Assembly (NCBI RefSeq): GCF_002286815.1
Contig: NZ_MUNM01000083.1
Location: forward strand, 1 to 64,000
Source of the DNA: Pseudomonas sp. PICF141
Lineage (GTDB): Bacteria; Pseudomonadota; Gammaproteobacteria; Pseudomonadales; Pseudomonadaceae
Direction: 5' to 3'
DNA length: 64,000 nt
Both the position numbers and the translations under genes were made by a program. Shown here piece by piece: positions 50,505 through 58,821 of this stretch. How positions within the stretch are numbered: the first letter of the stretch is position 1; each line of letters starts with the position of its first letter. Under the pieces are notes generated by a model, which searched no databases, was not told the origin of the DNA, and saw nothing but the letters and a program-made list of their open reading frames with translations.

Positions 50505-51308
50505 TTATTCGAGGATCGTCACCGGCATGCCGACTTCCAGCCAGCCATTGCCGTCGTTGACCAGGTTCTGTCCGAACATTGCACCGTCGGCTTCGGTGCG
50601 GTATTTCTGCAAGGTTGCCAACGGTTCACGATCATCGCTGCGTTCGCCGGTCTGCGGGTCGATGGTGGTCAGAATGCAGCGTGAGCAGGACTTGACCACG
50701 CGAAACTCGACATCGCCAATGCGGATGCGTTTCCAGCCATCTTCGGCATACGCCTCGCTGCCCTCGATGACCAGATTGGGGCGGAAACGCAACATCTCCA
50801 GCGGCCGCCCGACCTTGCTCGACAAGTCCTCCAGTGATGCCTGACCAATCAGCAACAACGGAAAGCCGTCGGCAAACGCCACCTGATCATCGTCCTTGCC
50901 ATAGCCGGCCTGGGTGGTCCGCGCGCGATCGAGCGGCACTTGCACCAGGCGCGTCGGCTTGCCGATGAACTCACTGACCCAGGCACCCGCCGCATCGCCG
51001 GCATCGGGAACGCGCAAGGTGTCGCGCCAGATGGTCACCCCACGCAGATCGGCATTGCCGTCAGGCAACGCAATATCGATCGGTGAATGACCCGGGGCAC
51101 TGAGGGTCAAGCCGCCGTCGGCATTCCACAACGCCGACAGCTGACTCATTTTCGCGACCGCGCGCTGGGTCAGGAAGCGCCCGCTGGCTTCGTCCACCAG
51201 CATCCAGCGTCGATCGCCGTCCAGTCCCAGCTTGTCCAGGCGGACCTGATCGAGGGGCTCGCCCTTGCCGGATTTCAATGGAAAACGATAAAGCGCGCTC
51301 AGACGCAT
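50505..51308 (-). CDS. MOSC-domain protein (YcbX-like)
   Basis: 267 residues. An N-terminal beta-barrel (MRLSALYRFPLKSGKGEPLD) precedes a MOSC domain with the conserved cysteine in KSCSRCILTTIDPQTGER and GQNLVN near the end. YcbX-type proteins are molybdenum-cofactor enzymes that reduce N-hydroxylated compounds, and Moco genes lie 6 kb away. The start is the ATG at 51308; a 19-codon extension has no support. Confidence 0.85.
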   Translation of the reverse strand: MRLSALYRFPLKSGKGEPLDQVRLDKLGLDGDRRWMLVDEASGRFLTQRAVAKMSQLSALWNADGGLTLSAPGHSPIDIALPDGNADLRGVTIWRDTLRVPDAGDAAGAWVSEFIGKPTRLVQVPLDRARTTQAGYGKDDDQVAFADGFPLLLIGQASLEDLSSKVGRPLEMLRFRPNLVIEGSEAYAEDGWKRIRIGDVEFRVVKSCSRCILTTIDPQTGERSDDREPLATLQKYRTEADGAMFGQNLVNDGNGWLEVGMPVTILE

Positions 51309-51422
51309 GGCCAGCTCCCTTGGAGGTAAAAACGCCACCCTATACGAGCTTGATTGCCGAATCAAAGGCCCCGTGGCGAGGGGGCTTGTCCTGATGCCGG
51401 TAAATTAAGCTGTAATGCGATC

Positions 51423-51555
51423 TGTAGCAGCTGGCGAAGCCTGCGTTCGGCTGCGAAGCAGTCGTGATTCCACCTAACGCGATCCGCCTGATGCACCGTA
51501 GTTTCTGATTTTACGACTGCTTCGCAGCCGAACGCAGGCTTCGCCAGCTGCTACA
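51423..51555. repeat. perfect 43-bp inverted repeat, REP family D
   Basis: Arms 51423-51465 and 51513-51555 are perfect reverse complements (TGTAGCAGCTGGCGAAGCCT at the left end), with a 47-base loop. A fragment of family C (GTGGCGAGGGGGCTTG) lies nearby at 51373-51388. It is 16 bases from the cheV stop. The MOSC-cheV gap holds nothing else. Confidence 0.92.
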
Positions 51556-51571
51556 AAGAATGCGCCGGGGC

Positions 51572-52510
51572 TTAACTTGTCGGCACTGCATCGAGCATCA
51601 GGCGCTGGCGCACCACGTCGACGAGTTTGTCGGGCTGGAATTTGGAAAGGAAGTTGTCGCAGCCGACCTTCTTCACCATGGAATCATTGAAACTACCCGA
51701 CAGCGAAGTGTGCAAGACCACATAAAGGCCACGCAAACGAGGGTCGTTACGGATTTCGGTGGTCAGGCGATAGCCGTCCATCTCCGGCATTTCCGCATCG
51801 GTGAAGATCATCAGCAACTTGTCGGTCATGACTTCGCCGGTATCGGCCCAGGTTTTGAGCATGTTCAGCGCCTTCAAGCCATCGCTGGCGATGTGCATCT
51901 TGACGCCCAATTGGCCCAAGGTGTCGCGCAATTGCGACAAGGCTACGTTTGAGTCATCCACCAGCAGCACTTCACGGCCACGGGCACGCTCCAGCACCGG
52001 ATCGTCGAGCTTGTCGCGCGATACCTTGGCGTTGTACGGAACGATCTCGGCCAGGACTTTCTCGACGTCGATGATTTCCACCAGTTGATCATCGACCTTA
52101 CTGATGGCCGTCAGGTAATGCTGACGACCGGCGCTGGTCGGCGGCGGCAAAATGGCTTCCCAGTTCATGTTGACGATGCGGTCCACGCCACCAACCAGGA
52201 ACGCCTGCACCGAGCGGTTGTATTCGGTAACAATGATGGTACTGGTGGGGCTTGGCACCAATGGGCGCATGCCGATGGCCTGGGACAGGTCGATCACCGG
52301 CAGCGTCTGGCCACGCAAGTTCACCACGCCGCAGACAAAGGGATGGCGTTGGGGCATCAGGGTCAGCTTCGGCAGTTGCAGCACTTCCTGAACCTTGAAC
52401 ACGTTGATCGCGAACAATTGCCGCCCGGCTAGCCGGAACATGAGAATTTCCAGGCGATTCTCACCCACTAATTGCGTGCGTTGGTCTACCGTGTCGAGAA
52501 TGCCGGCCAT
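51572..52510 (-). CDS. cheV: CheV chemotaxis coupling protein
   Basis: 312 residues: an N-terminal CheW domain (ILMFRLAGRQLFAINVFKVQ, VVNLRGQTLPVIDLSQAIG) and a C-terminal receiver with phospho-acceptor D238 (MIFTDAEMPEMDG) and LLVDDSNVALSQ. It couples chemoreceptors to CheA and adjusts gain through phosphorylation. No flagellar or other che genes are adjacent, so it is an additional orphan CheV. The start at 52510 has AGGAG upstream. Confidence 0.92.
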   Translation of the reverse strand: MAGILDTVDQRTQLVGENRLEILMFRLAGRQLFAINVFKVQEVLQLPKLTLMPQRHPFVCGVVNLRGQTLPVIDLSQAIGMRPLVPSPTSTIIVTEYNRSVQAFLVGGVDRIVNMNWEAILPPPTSAGRQHYLTAISKVDDQLVEIIDVEKVLAEIVPYNAKVSRDKLDDPVLERARGREVLLVDDSNVALSQLRDTLGQLGVKMHIASDGLKALNMLKTWADTGEVMTDKLLMIFTDAEMPEMDGYRLTTEIRNDPRLRGLYVVLHTSLSGSFNDSMVKKVGCDNFLSKFQPDKLVDVVRQRLMLDAVPTS

Positions 52511-52542
52511 TAATGACTCCTGGGCTTGTTCTGATGAATTCA

Positions 52543-52653
52543 CTAAAGGGACTTATCGGCTGTTTTTGCCGGACCTTGACCCTCAGACAAAATGCCACGC
52601 CCAAGCATTGATGTCACATTAACATCATGCTTTACTGGCTCCGTGATTTTCAT
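52543..52653 (-). CDS. possible 36-residue protein upstream of cheV
   Basis: A short frame MKITEPVKHDVNVTSMLGRG continuing to KTADKSL, with GAGGA nine bases before the ATG at 52653, 32 bases upstream of the cheV start. It could be a leader or small protein, or chance. No family is recognised. Upstream, 52654-52973 is a gene-free stretch of about 320 bases with lower GC, in which I see no known element. Confidence 0.35.
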   Translation of the reverse strand: MKITEPVKHDVNVTSMLGRGILSEGQGPAKTADKSL

Positions 52654-52973
52654 CGGCTTCATTCCTCGCGGCGCGACCTCGGTTTGCGCGTTAGGTTCCC
52701 CTGCGTAAGGGATTCCCCTAGTAACAATCAGGCCCAACCTGATATTCGCAATATCCAATAGCCATTAATGTGACGCCATTCTCATTGCATGAATGGAGTC
52801 AGGCTTTTGTGTGTGATCGCAGGTCAGTGGCCATCCACCTTCTCGAGTTCCCCTGCCGGCGCTCAAACCTGCCATAGCGCGATACCAGGAAGGCTGGGCA
52901 GCGCGGGGACACCTATGGTTCTCGTCGGCACACACGACATTCCCTCATCTGACACGACGTTGTGGAGATAAGC

Positions 52974-53444
52974 ATGCCGAACGACACCAAAGAGTGGGCT
53001 CAGCGATTTCCAGAATTTCTCGTTGAGGCTGAAACGCTCTTGGCCAAATCCGAGGAATGCCTGAGTCATTTGCAACTGATCAGCAATGACAAGGACGCCA
53101 TCGATTGCATGCTCAGTACCCTTCTCAAACTGTCGAGCAAAGCCGATGCCTTGGCACTGGCGGCAGTTTCGGAGTTCTCGCTGCATATTCATGGATTACT
53201 GAGCGGCGCGCAGAATCACATGAACCTGCACGACCAAGCGCTGGATGCGCTCAAGGACTGCTTCACTTTATTGGCCTGGCAACTTGAACTCATTGATCAA
53301 ACTACCGGCCAGCTCGGTCTTGATGACACCGAACAGACCTCACTGATTGAAGCGTTTGCGTTTCAAGTAGGACAAAGTCAGTTTCAGCCGCACAGCCATT
53401 CCAGACCTTTAAGGTTGGTTTCATTCTCGGAACGACAAGCTTAA
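52974..53444 (+). CDS. HPt/CheA-P1-like protein lacking the phospho-histidine
   Basis: 156 residues, mostly helical, starting with GGAG upstream of the ATG at 52974. The pattern FLVEAETLLAKSEECLSHLQ, a middle helix, then EFSLHIHGLL resembles the four-helix HPt domain of CheA. Where HPt domains have HxxKG this protein has LLKLSSKA, so it should not accept phosphate. It may be a binding or decoy partner for a receiver such as CheV or the nearby regulator; that is inference. It is divergent from cheV. Confidence 0.6.
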   Translation: MPNDTKEWAQRFPEFLVEAETLLAKSEECLSHLQLISNDKDAIDCMLSTLLKLSSKADALALAAVSEFSLHIHGLLSGAQNHMNLHDQALDALKDCFTLLAWQLELIDQTTGQLGLDDTEQTSLIEAFAFQVGQSQFQPHSHSRPLRLVSFSERQA

Positions 53445-53841
53445 AAACATCAGCCTTGACGCCGCCGCCCTATAACTTGATGCATTCATGTCGCAATTGG
53501 ATGTGTCATTGCTGAGGCGCAATTCGAATTAGATATACATGGCTCAACTTTGGAGTGCGCCTGGCGGAAAGTTTTTCCATTCTGGAACCATCGTCCAGAA
53601 AATGTAATTTGATCCTATTGAGTTATCTATCGAACACGACCAACGGTATGTTAAGTGATAGTATGCCGACCATTAGTTGACGCCAATTAATGGCGCAGTG
53701 ATTCCAGCCAGGCATATGGCCTGCATTCCCGACACTGCACCACAGCCATGACGGCGACTTCACACAACGATTTCCACACAGAGACCCGTCAACCCTTGTG
53801 GCCGGTCTGCCCACAGCGATCATCCATTGGCTCCATCCGCT
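53445..53841. other. 397-base AT-rich gap with two palindromes
   Basis: No gene seen. It holds a 7-bp hairpin TTCTGGA / TCCAGAA at 53580-53600 and a palindrome CGCCA-ATTAA-TGGCG at 53681-53695, the latter about 150 bases before the sensor kinase start. Either could be an operator; no family consensus is recognised. Confidence 0.4.
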
Positions 53842-54735
53842 ATGTACGCCAGCCTCAAGTCAATTACCCTGTGGCCACCTTCCCGAAAAAACGCGCGCCG
53901 GTTCACGCTTTTTCTGTGCATCTGTTCTGCGCTTGGCAGTCTGCTGGTCTACAGCTTGTCCATTTCTTTACCGTTGAGTTTGCTGGTACTCAATAGTGCA
54001 GCGCTGGCCTGTGTCTGGGTGGGACATTGCCTCTCGCGCAAATCGATAAAGTTTCAACCTCAAGAACTGGCTGACCGTCTGCTCCAAGTGCAGGAAAACG
54101 AACGCCATCGGCTCAGTCGGGAACTGCATGATGACATTGGTCAATTGCTGACCGCCGCAAAACTGCAAAGTGAGTGGCTCAAACGTCGAATACCCGAAGA
54201 ACTGCGGGGGCAATGTTCCGTACTGTGCGATACGCTGGACGAAACCCTCACCAAGGTTCGTGACGTCTCGGCCATCCTGAATCCACGACAACTGGCCAGT
54301 CTCGGGCTGGAAGCCAGCCTGCGTGCACATCTACTCAGGACCCTGGCCAATACCTCCGTGCACTGGAGCCTGGAATGCCATCAACGCCTGACGGGCATAC
54401 CGGAAGAAATGGCGGTGGCAGCCTTTCGCATTACCCAGGAGGCGGTTACCAATATGCTGCGGCACGCCCAGGCCGAAAATCTGCTCGTCCGCCTGCAACG
54501 CCTGCCCCAAGGCCTGTCGTTATTGATCAGCGACGATGGCCTGGGTTTTGTGCCAGCGGCAGATCCCGCTCGCGAGGGGCAACGCGGGATGGCCGGCATG
54601 TCGGAACGGATCGATCAGTTAGGTGGCACGCTGACCGTGGCCAGCGAGCCGGGCAAAGGCACTCAAATCGAAGCACTCTTCCCCTGGGCGCCCCGTGCGC
54701 TGGAACGGGCCAGTACGAATAAGGTTATGCATTGA
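53842..54735 (+). CDS. NarL-type sensor histidine kinase
   Basis: 297 residues. Two adjacent membrane segments (about 20-60) with almost no periplasmic loop are followed by a HisKA_3 domain with phospho-histidine H96 in LSRELHDDIGQLLTAAKLQ, and an ATPase domain with ITQEAVTNMLRHA and SDDGLGF. The sensed signal is probably membrane-internal or cytoplasmic. The start is uncertain: ATG 53842 and TTG 53827 both lack a strong binding site. It overlaps the regulator start by four bases (TTGA). Confidence 0.82.
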   Translation: MYASLKSITLWPPSRKNARRFTLFLCICSALGSLLVYSLSISLPLSLLVLNSAALACVWVGHCLSRKSIKFQPQELADRLLQVQENERHRLSRELHDDIGQLLTAAKLQSEWLKRRIPEELRGQCSVLCDTLDETLTKVRDVSAILNPRQLASLGLEASLRAHLLRTLANTSVHWSLECHQRLTGIPEEMAVAAFRITQEAVTNMLRHAQAENLLVRLQRLPQGLSLLISDDGLGFVPAADPAREGQRGMAGMSERIDQLGGTLTVASEPGKGTQIEALFPWAPRALERASTNKVMH

Positions 54736-55391
54736 CTTGTAACTTACTTCTGGTGGATGACCACTCGCTTATCAGGGCTGGCGTGCGCGCTTTGGTGCTG
54801 GATATTCCCGGGTATGCGGTAATCGGGGAAGCCAATGACGGCTCGCTGTTAGTCGAAATGGTGGAGCAGTTGTCCCCGGACATCATTCTGCTGGATATTT
54901 CCATGAAGGAAACCGGTGGTCTTGAAGCCTTGCAGCGACTCAAGCGCGTACGCCCGCAGTGCAAAGTGCTCATCCTGTCGATGCATACCGACCCGGAGCT
55001 GATCATGCAGGCCCTGGAATCAGGAGCTCATGGCTACCTGCTCAAGGACACCACCGCCACCGAACTCGAACAAGCACTGGATGCCTTGCGCAATAACGAA
55101 CGCTATCTGAGCCCGGCCATTGCCCATACAGTCATCAACCAAGCGCTGATTCGAACCCAGAAAAATCAGACGCAAACCCAGGACTCGCACAACCTGACAG
55201 CACGTCAGCTGGAAATCCTGCGACTGATTGTTCGCGGGAAATCCACCCGGGAAATCGCCAATGGCCTGGCGCTAAGCATCAAGACTGTCGAAACTCACCG
55301 CTCGCAAATCATGAAGCGCTTGCAGATCTTCGATGTGGCCGGCCTGGTGCTATTCGCCGTGCGCGAGCAAATCATCAGTCTGGACGATTAG
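54732..55391 (+). CDS. NarL/LuxR-family response regulator
   Basis: 219 residues with a TTG start overlapping the kinase stop. Receiver domain with VDDHSL and phospho-acceptor D55 (IILLDISMKETGG); C-terminal LuxR helix-turn-helix in LTARQLEILRLIVRGKSTRE and LSIKTVETHRSQIMKRL. It forms a pair with the preceding kinase. No obvious target operon is adjacent. The 3' end overlaps the convergent yegS-like gene by 17 bases. Confidence 0.87.
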   Translation: MTCNLLLVDDHSLIRAGVRALVLDIPGYAVIGEANDGSLLVEMVEQLSPDIILLDISMKETGGLEALQRLKRVRPQCKVLILSMHTDPELIMQALESGAHGYLLKDTTATELEQALDALRNNERYLSPAIAHTVINQALIRTQKNQTQTQDSHNLTARQLEILRLIVRGKSTREIANGLALSIKTVETHRSQIMKRLQIFDVAGLVLFAVREQIISLDD

Positions 55392-56292
55392 CTGGATTCC
55401 AGACGCTCAGCAGCGGTGAGTCCTCGGGCAAATGCACACGCAATGCCGCCGGGCGCGCCGAGAAACGCAGACTGTCGCCCTCCAGAGGCTCCCCATCAAG
55501 ATTGATATAAAGCCCCTCCGACACCTTGATCTCGACCCATGGCAAGCGAGCTCGTACAAACATGTTGTCGATTCCGAAACCATCAGTCAGCAGGTCTTTC
55601 AAAGTACCGACCACTTCCTGTGGCGCGGGCAAAATGCTGATATCCAGCAGACCATCGTCAGCCAGCGCCTGCGGGCACAACATATGCCCGCCGCCAGCCT
55701 GTCGGCCATTGCCAATGCCCAATGCCAACAATTCGCCTCGCCAGTGAAAGTCCGGTCCTTGCAACTCACCATAGGCCGCATGCAACTCACTGAAGCGGGT
55801 TAAACCCGTGAAGAGATAAGCGGCGCTTCCCAGAATTTTTTTCAAATCCTCGGAGGTATTAGCCGTGACCTGACTGCCAAAACCGCCGGTGGCCATGTTC
55901 AGGAAAACCTGCCCGCCGACTTCTCCCAGATCGATGGTTCGCGGGGCCACCTCCAGTAAATCCAACGCCTGAGCGGGCTCCAGAGGCACCCCGGCAGCGC
56001 GGGCAAAATCGTTGGCGGTGCCCAAGGGCAACAGCACCAGACTGGCCTGTGTCGAATGCGTCGCCATGGCTTCGGCGATATCACGTAAAGTGCCATCACC
56101 GCCGCCGGCAATCAGCTGCGTATAACCTGCCGTCAGCGCTTCCTCCACCAACCGCTGAGCATCGCCCGCCTCCCAGGTCAGTCGAACAGCCAGTTCCCAA
56201 CCTTGCTGGCGTTTGCCTTCGACAGCTGCGCGGACCTCCTCATTGAGTGCCTGCTTGCCATGCAGAATCAACAGCGCCTTGCGCTCGCTCAT
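55375..56292 (-). CDS. yegS: YegS/diacylglycerol-kinase-family lipid kinase
   Basis: 305 residues with the DAGK catalytic motif LIAGGGDGTLRDIAEAM and LPLGTANDFARAAG near residues 60-105, and a C-terminal beta-sandwich domain. YegS phosphorylates lipids such as phosphatidylglycerol in vitro. The start at 56292 is chosen because MSERKALLILHGK is the family N-terminus and GGGGAG lies upstream. The C-terminus overlaps the response regulator on the other strand. Confidence 0.85.
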   Translation of the reverse strand: MSERKALLILHGKQALNEEVRAAVEGKRQQGWELAVRLTWEAGDAQRLVEEALTAGYTQLIAGGGDGTLRDIAEAMATHSTQASLVLLPLGTANDFARAAGVPLEPAQALDLLEVAPRTIDLGEVGGQVFLNMATGGFGSQVTANTSEDLKKILGSAAYLFTGLTRFSELHAAYGELQGPDFHWRGELLALGIGNGRQAGGGHMLCPQALADDGLLDISILPAPQEVVGTLKDLLTDGFGIDNMFVRARLPWVEIKVSEGLYINLDGEPLEGDSLRFSARPAALRVHLPEDSPLLSVWNPANRPD

Positions 56293-56616
56293 TTTTGCCA
56301 CTCCCCTATCCGCAATTCCATAGCATATGTTGACCTCGCAGCGCCTGATAAAAGTCGACTGGATTTCAATTATTTCCAAGGGAAGGAAACGTGGGTCCTA
56401 CAGAGCGGTATTTTTTCGTACAAAACATGAGGAATCGGCTCAATTGACCCACCCGAACAATTGGTACACCGTTGGGTCTCTGTTATCTGTGATTACCCGT
56501 TTTATTACACAGGGATGTGAAAACAATGAATGGAACCCCCTTAAGGGCCTCAAACAGCGCAAACAACAACGGCATCGATCATTTGAATGGTTTTAACGCA
56601 AGGAGCCAGCTAGTCC
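56293..56616. other. 324-base gap
   Basis: Lower GC than its surroundings. A frame of 89 codons (56327-56596) lacks a binding site and recognisable protein features, so I do not call it. No operator or RNA gene recognised. Confidence 0.4.
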
Positions 56617-56925
56617 ATGCAAAGCCATGACCTCAGACTACCGGTAACCCCGGTCGCGCCGTTCGCAGAAAATCGCGCCAATCATCAGGCTGAACTCAAA
56701 AACAGCGCAAAGCACGCCGGAGAAGCTGACATGGAACCTCGCGTCATTGAACTGGAAACACACCTCAAGTACATCCGCAGAGACATGGATGAAGTCCGGG
56801 GCGACGTCAAATCCATCAAACACAGGCTGGCTTACTCAGCTGGCGCAACAGCCGTGGTCCTGGGACTTCTGGCCTGGATCGCCAACAGCCGCTTCGATCA
56901 GGTCGTGACACTTCTGGCACATTAA
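56617..56925 (+). CDS. small hypothetical membrane protein with coiled coil
   Basis: 102 residues. A polar N-terminus, a heptad-like helix VIELETHLKYIRRDMDEVRG, and one C-terminal membrane segment (AGATAVVLGLLAWIA). AAGGAG lies upstream at somewhat long spacing. The architecture resembles small tail-anchored proteins of unknown function found near many bacterial genes. No partner can be named from context. Confidence 0.65.
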   Translation: MQSHDLRLPVTPVAPFAENRANHQAELKNSAKHAGEADMEPRVIELETHLKYIRRDMDEVRGDVKSIKHRLAYSAGATAVVLGLLAWIANSRFDQVVTLLAH

Positions 56926-56940
56926 GAAATGAGCACACAC

Positions 56941-56969
56941 GCAAGCCCGAAGTGATCAACCGGGCTTGC
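56941..56969. terminator. hairpin between convergent genes
   Basis: GCAAGCCCG and CGGGCTTGC with an 11-base loop, between the small membrane protein and moeA. No T-run, so only a possible terminator. Confidence 0.5.
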
Positions 56970-56990
56970 GGGGCAAAACCAGTGCCTGTA

Positions 56991-58217
56991 TCAGCTCAAG
57001 ACTTCATTCAGAGGGATGAAGCTCACCCAATCACCCTCGATCAGCGTACGGTCTTCCAGCACTTCAACCAGACCGTCAGCCCAGGCAGCACTGCGCAGTA
57101 CGCCAGAGCTCTGATTCCTGTAGATGATCGCCCGGCCATTCTCCAGACGTCCGCGCAAGTACTCACGTCGATTACCCGCTTTTGGCCAGATGAATCCTGC
57201 CGGCACCTGAAACTTCAGGGGCTCGACTTCTTTTACGCCTTGGCGGCGCAAAAGGTAGGGCCTTGCCAACAAAGCAAAAGTCACCAGGGTCGACGCCGGA
57301 TTGCCAGGTAAACCGATCACGGGCACGCCGCGAAAATGCCCGAATGTCAGCGGCTTGCCTGGTTTGATGGCAAGCTTCCACAGCGTCAATTCGCCCTCTT
57401 CCCGCAAGGCAATACCCAGAAAATCGGCCTCTCCCACCGATACGCCACCGGTGGAGAGAATCAGGTCGACATCCTTCAGCTCACCGAGGCGGGCACGAGT
57501 GGTCGCTAAATCATCGGGAAGAATACCGGCATCGATCACCTCACAACCCAGGCGCTGCAACCAACTGCAAAGCAAGACTCGATTACTGTTGTAGATCTGT
57601 CCTGGTCCAAGGGCCTGGCCGGGCTCAATCAACTCATCACCGGTAGACAGGACCGCAACACGAACCTTGCGAACGACGTCCAGCTCGGCGCATCCCAGTG
57701 ACGCCGCCAACCCTTGTTCGATAGATCCCAGACGAGTGCCGACAGGCAGGATCAGCTCACCGACGGTGGCCTCCTGACCTTGTGGACGGATGTTCTGTCC
57801 CGGGCGCATGGTTTCGATGAAACGTACTCGTTCATCCGCCTGAACCTCGGCGTTCTCCTGCATCTCGACACAATCGGCACCGGCAGGCACTGGCGCGCCG
57901 GTGAAGATCCGCGCACAAGTACCTGGCTTCAAGGGTTCCGGGGCCTGACCTGCAAAGATCTTCTGACTGACCACCAACGGCTCTCCCGTCCAGTCGGCCA
58001 GGCGCAAGGCATAGCCGTCCATGGCACTGTTGGGCCAAGGCGGTAAATCAAGTGTCGAAATCAGGTCAGCGGCCAGTACGCGTCCCTGAACCTGTGCCAA
58101 TGGCAAGCGTTCGTGCTCACGAATCTTCGCGGCGTCGGCCATTTCCAGTAAACGCGCCAGTGCCACCTCGACAGCCATCAGACTGCCGGCCTTGCCTGGC
58201 TTACCCACGGGTTTCAC
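56991..58217 (-). CDS. moeA: MoeA, molybdopterin molybdenumtransferase
   Basis: 408 residues. Signature segments are PPWPNSAMDGYALRLADWTG, ARIFTGAPVPAGADCVEMQE, VLSTGDELIEPG and LILSTGGVSVGEADF. It inserts molybdate into adenylated molybdopterin. It appears to start at a GTG 16 bases inside moaB, so the two genes overlap; an ATG at 58178 is an alternative. Second gene of a moaB-moeA unit. Confidence 0.92.
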   Translation of the reverse strand: MKPVGKPGKAGSLMAVEVALARLLEMADAAKIREHERLPLAQVQGRVLAADLISTLDLPPWPNSAMDGYALRLADWTGEPLVVSQKIFAGQAPEPLKPGTCARIFTGAPVPAGADCVEMQENAEVQADERVRFIETMRPGQNIRPQGQEATVGELILPVGTRLGSIEQGLAASLGCAELDVVRKVRVAVLSTGDELIEPGQALGPGQIYNSNRVLLCSWLQRLGCEVIDAGILPDDLATTRARLGELKDVDLILSTGGVSVGEADFLGIALREEGELTLWKLAIKPGKPLTFGHFRGVPVIGLPGNPASTLVTFALLARPYLLRRQGVKEVEPLKFQVPAGFIWPKAGNRREYLRGRLENGRAIIYRNQSSGVLRSAAWADGLVEVLEDRTLIEGDWVSFIPLNEVLS

Positions 58218-58740
58218 AGGGTGCCGCCTGTTTCAGATGGGCCACGAAATTGCACGGACGGTGACGGGAATCCAGTTGCTCGGCGAGAATCCCATCCCAA
58301 CCGGTGCGCACCGCGTTGGTCGAGCCCGGCAAACAGCAGACCAGCGTGCCATTGGCCAGACCGGCCAGGGCCCGGGACTGAACCGTCGAGGTGCCGATAT
58401 CCGCTACCGATATCTGCCGGAACAATTCACCAAAACCATCGACCTGCTTATCCAGCAGGCAACTCACGGCTTCTGGCGTGCTGTCGCGACCGGTGAACCC
58501 GGTACCGCCGGTGATCAGCACCACTTGCACGACCTCATCGGCAATCCAGTTGGCGACTTGCGCGCGTATTTTGTAGAGGTCATCTTTAAGCAATACACGG
58601 GCCGCCAGGTTATGACCGGCAGCGCTCAAACGGTCGACGAAGACCTGGCCTGAGGTATCGGTTTCCAGGGTACGGGTATCGCTGACAGTCAGCACCGCAA
58701 TGTTGAGTGGTGCGAAAGGTACATCAGCCTTGGCTTTCAT
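58201..58740 (-). CDS. moaB: MoaB, molybdenum cofactor biosynthesis protein B
   Basis: 179 residues of the MoaB/MogA family: VLTVSDTRTLETDTSGQVFV at the N-terminus and LITGGTGFTGRDSTPEAV in the middle. It binds or adenylates molybdopterin before MoeA acts. It is divergent from mobA, with 81 bases between the starts that must hold both promoters. Confidence 0.92.
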   Translation of the reverse strand: MKAKADVPFAPLNIAVLTVSDTRTLETDTSGQVFVDRLSAAGHNLAARVLLKDDLYKIRAQVANWIADEVVQVVLITGGTGFTGRDSTPEAVSCLLDKQVDGFGELFRQISVADIGTSTVQSRALAGLANGTLVCCLPGSTNAVRTGWDGILAEQLDSRHRPCNFVAHLKQAAPCETRG

Positions 58741-58821
58741 AGGCTCGTCCAGTTGTAGGAGAAACAGCCCGGTGTTATATCACAGCACTTCATTTTTTCG
58801 CCGCCCTCATGGAGAAGTGCG

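Noticed and set aside
56327..56596. 89-codon plus-strand frame between yegS and the small membrane protein
   Set aside because: No ribosome binding site and a low-complexity basic translation without recognisable features.
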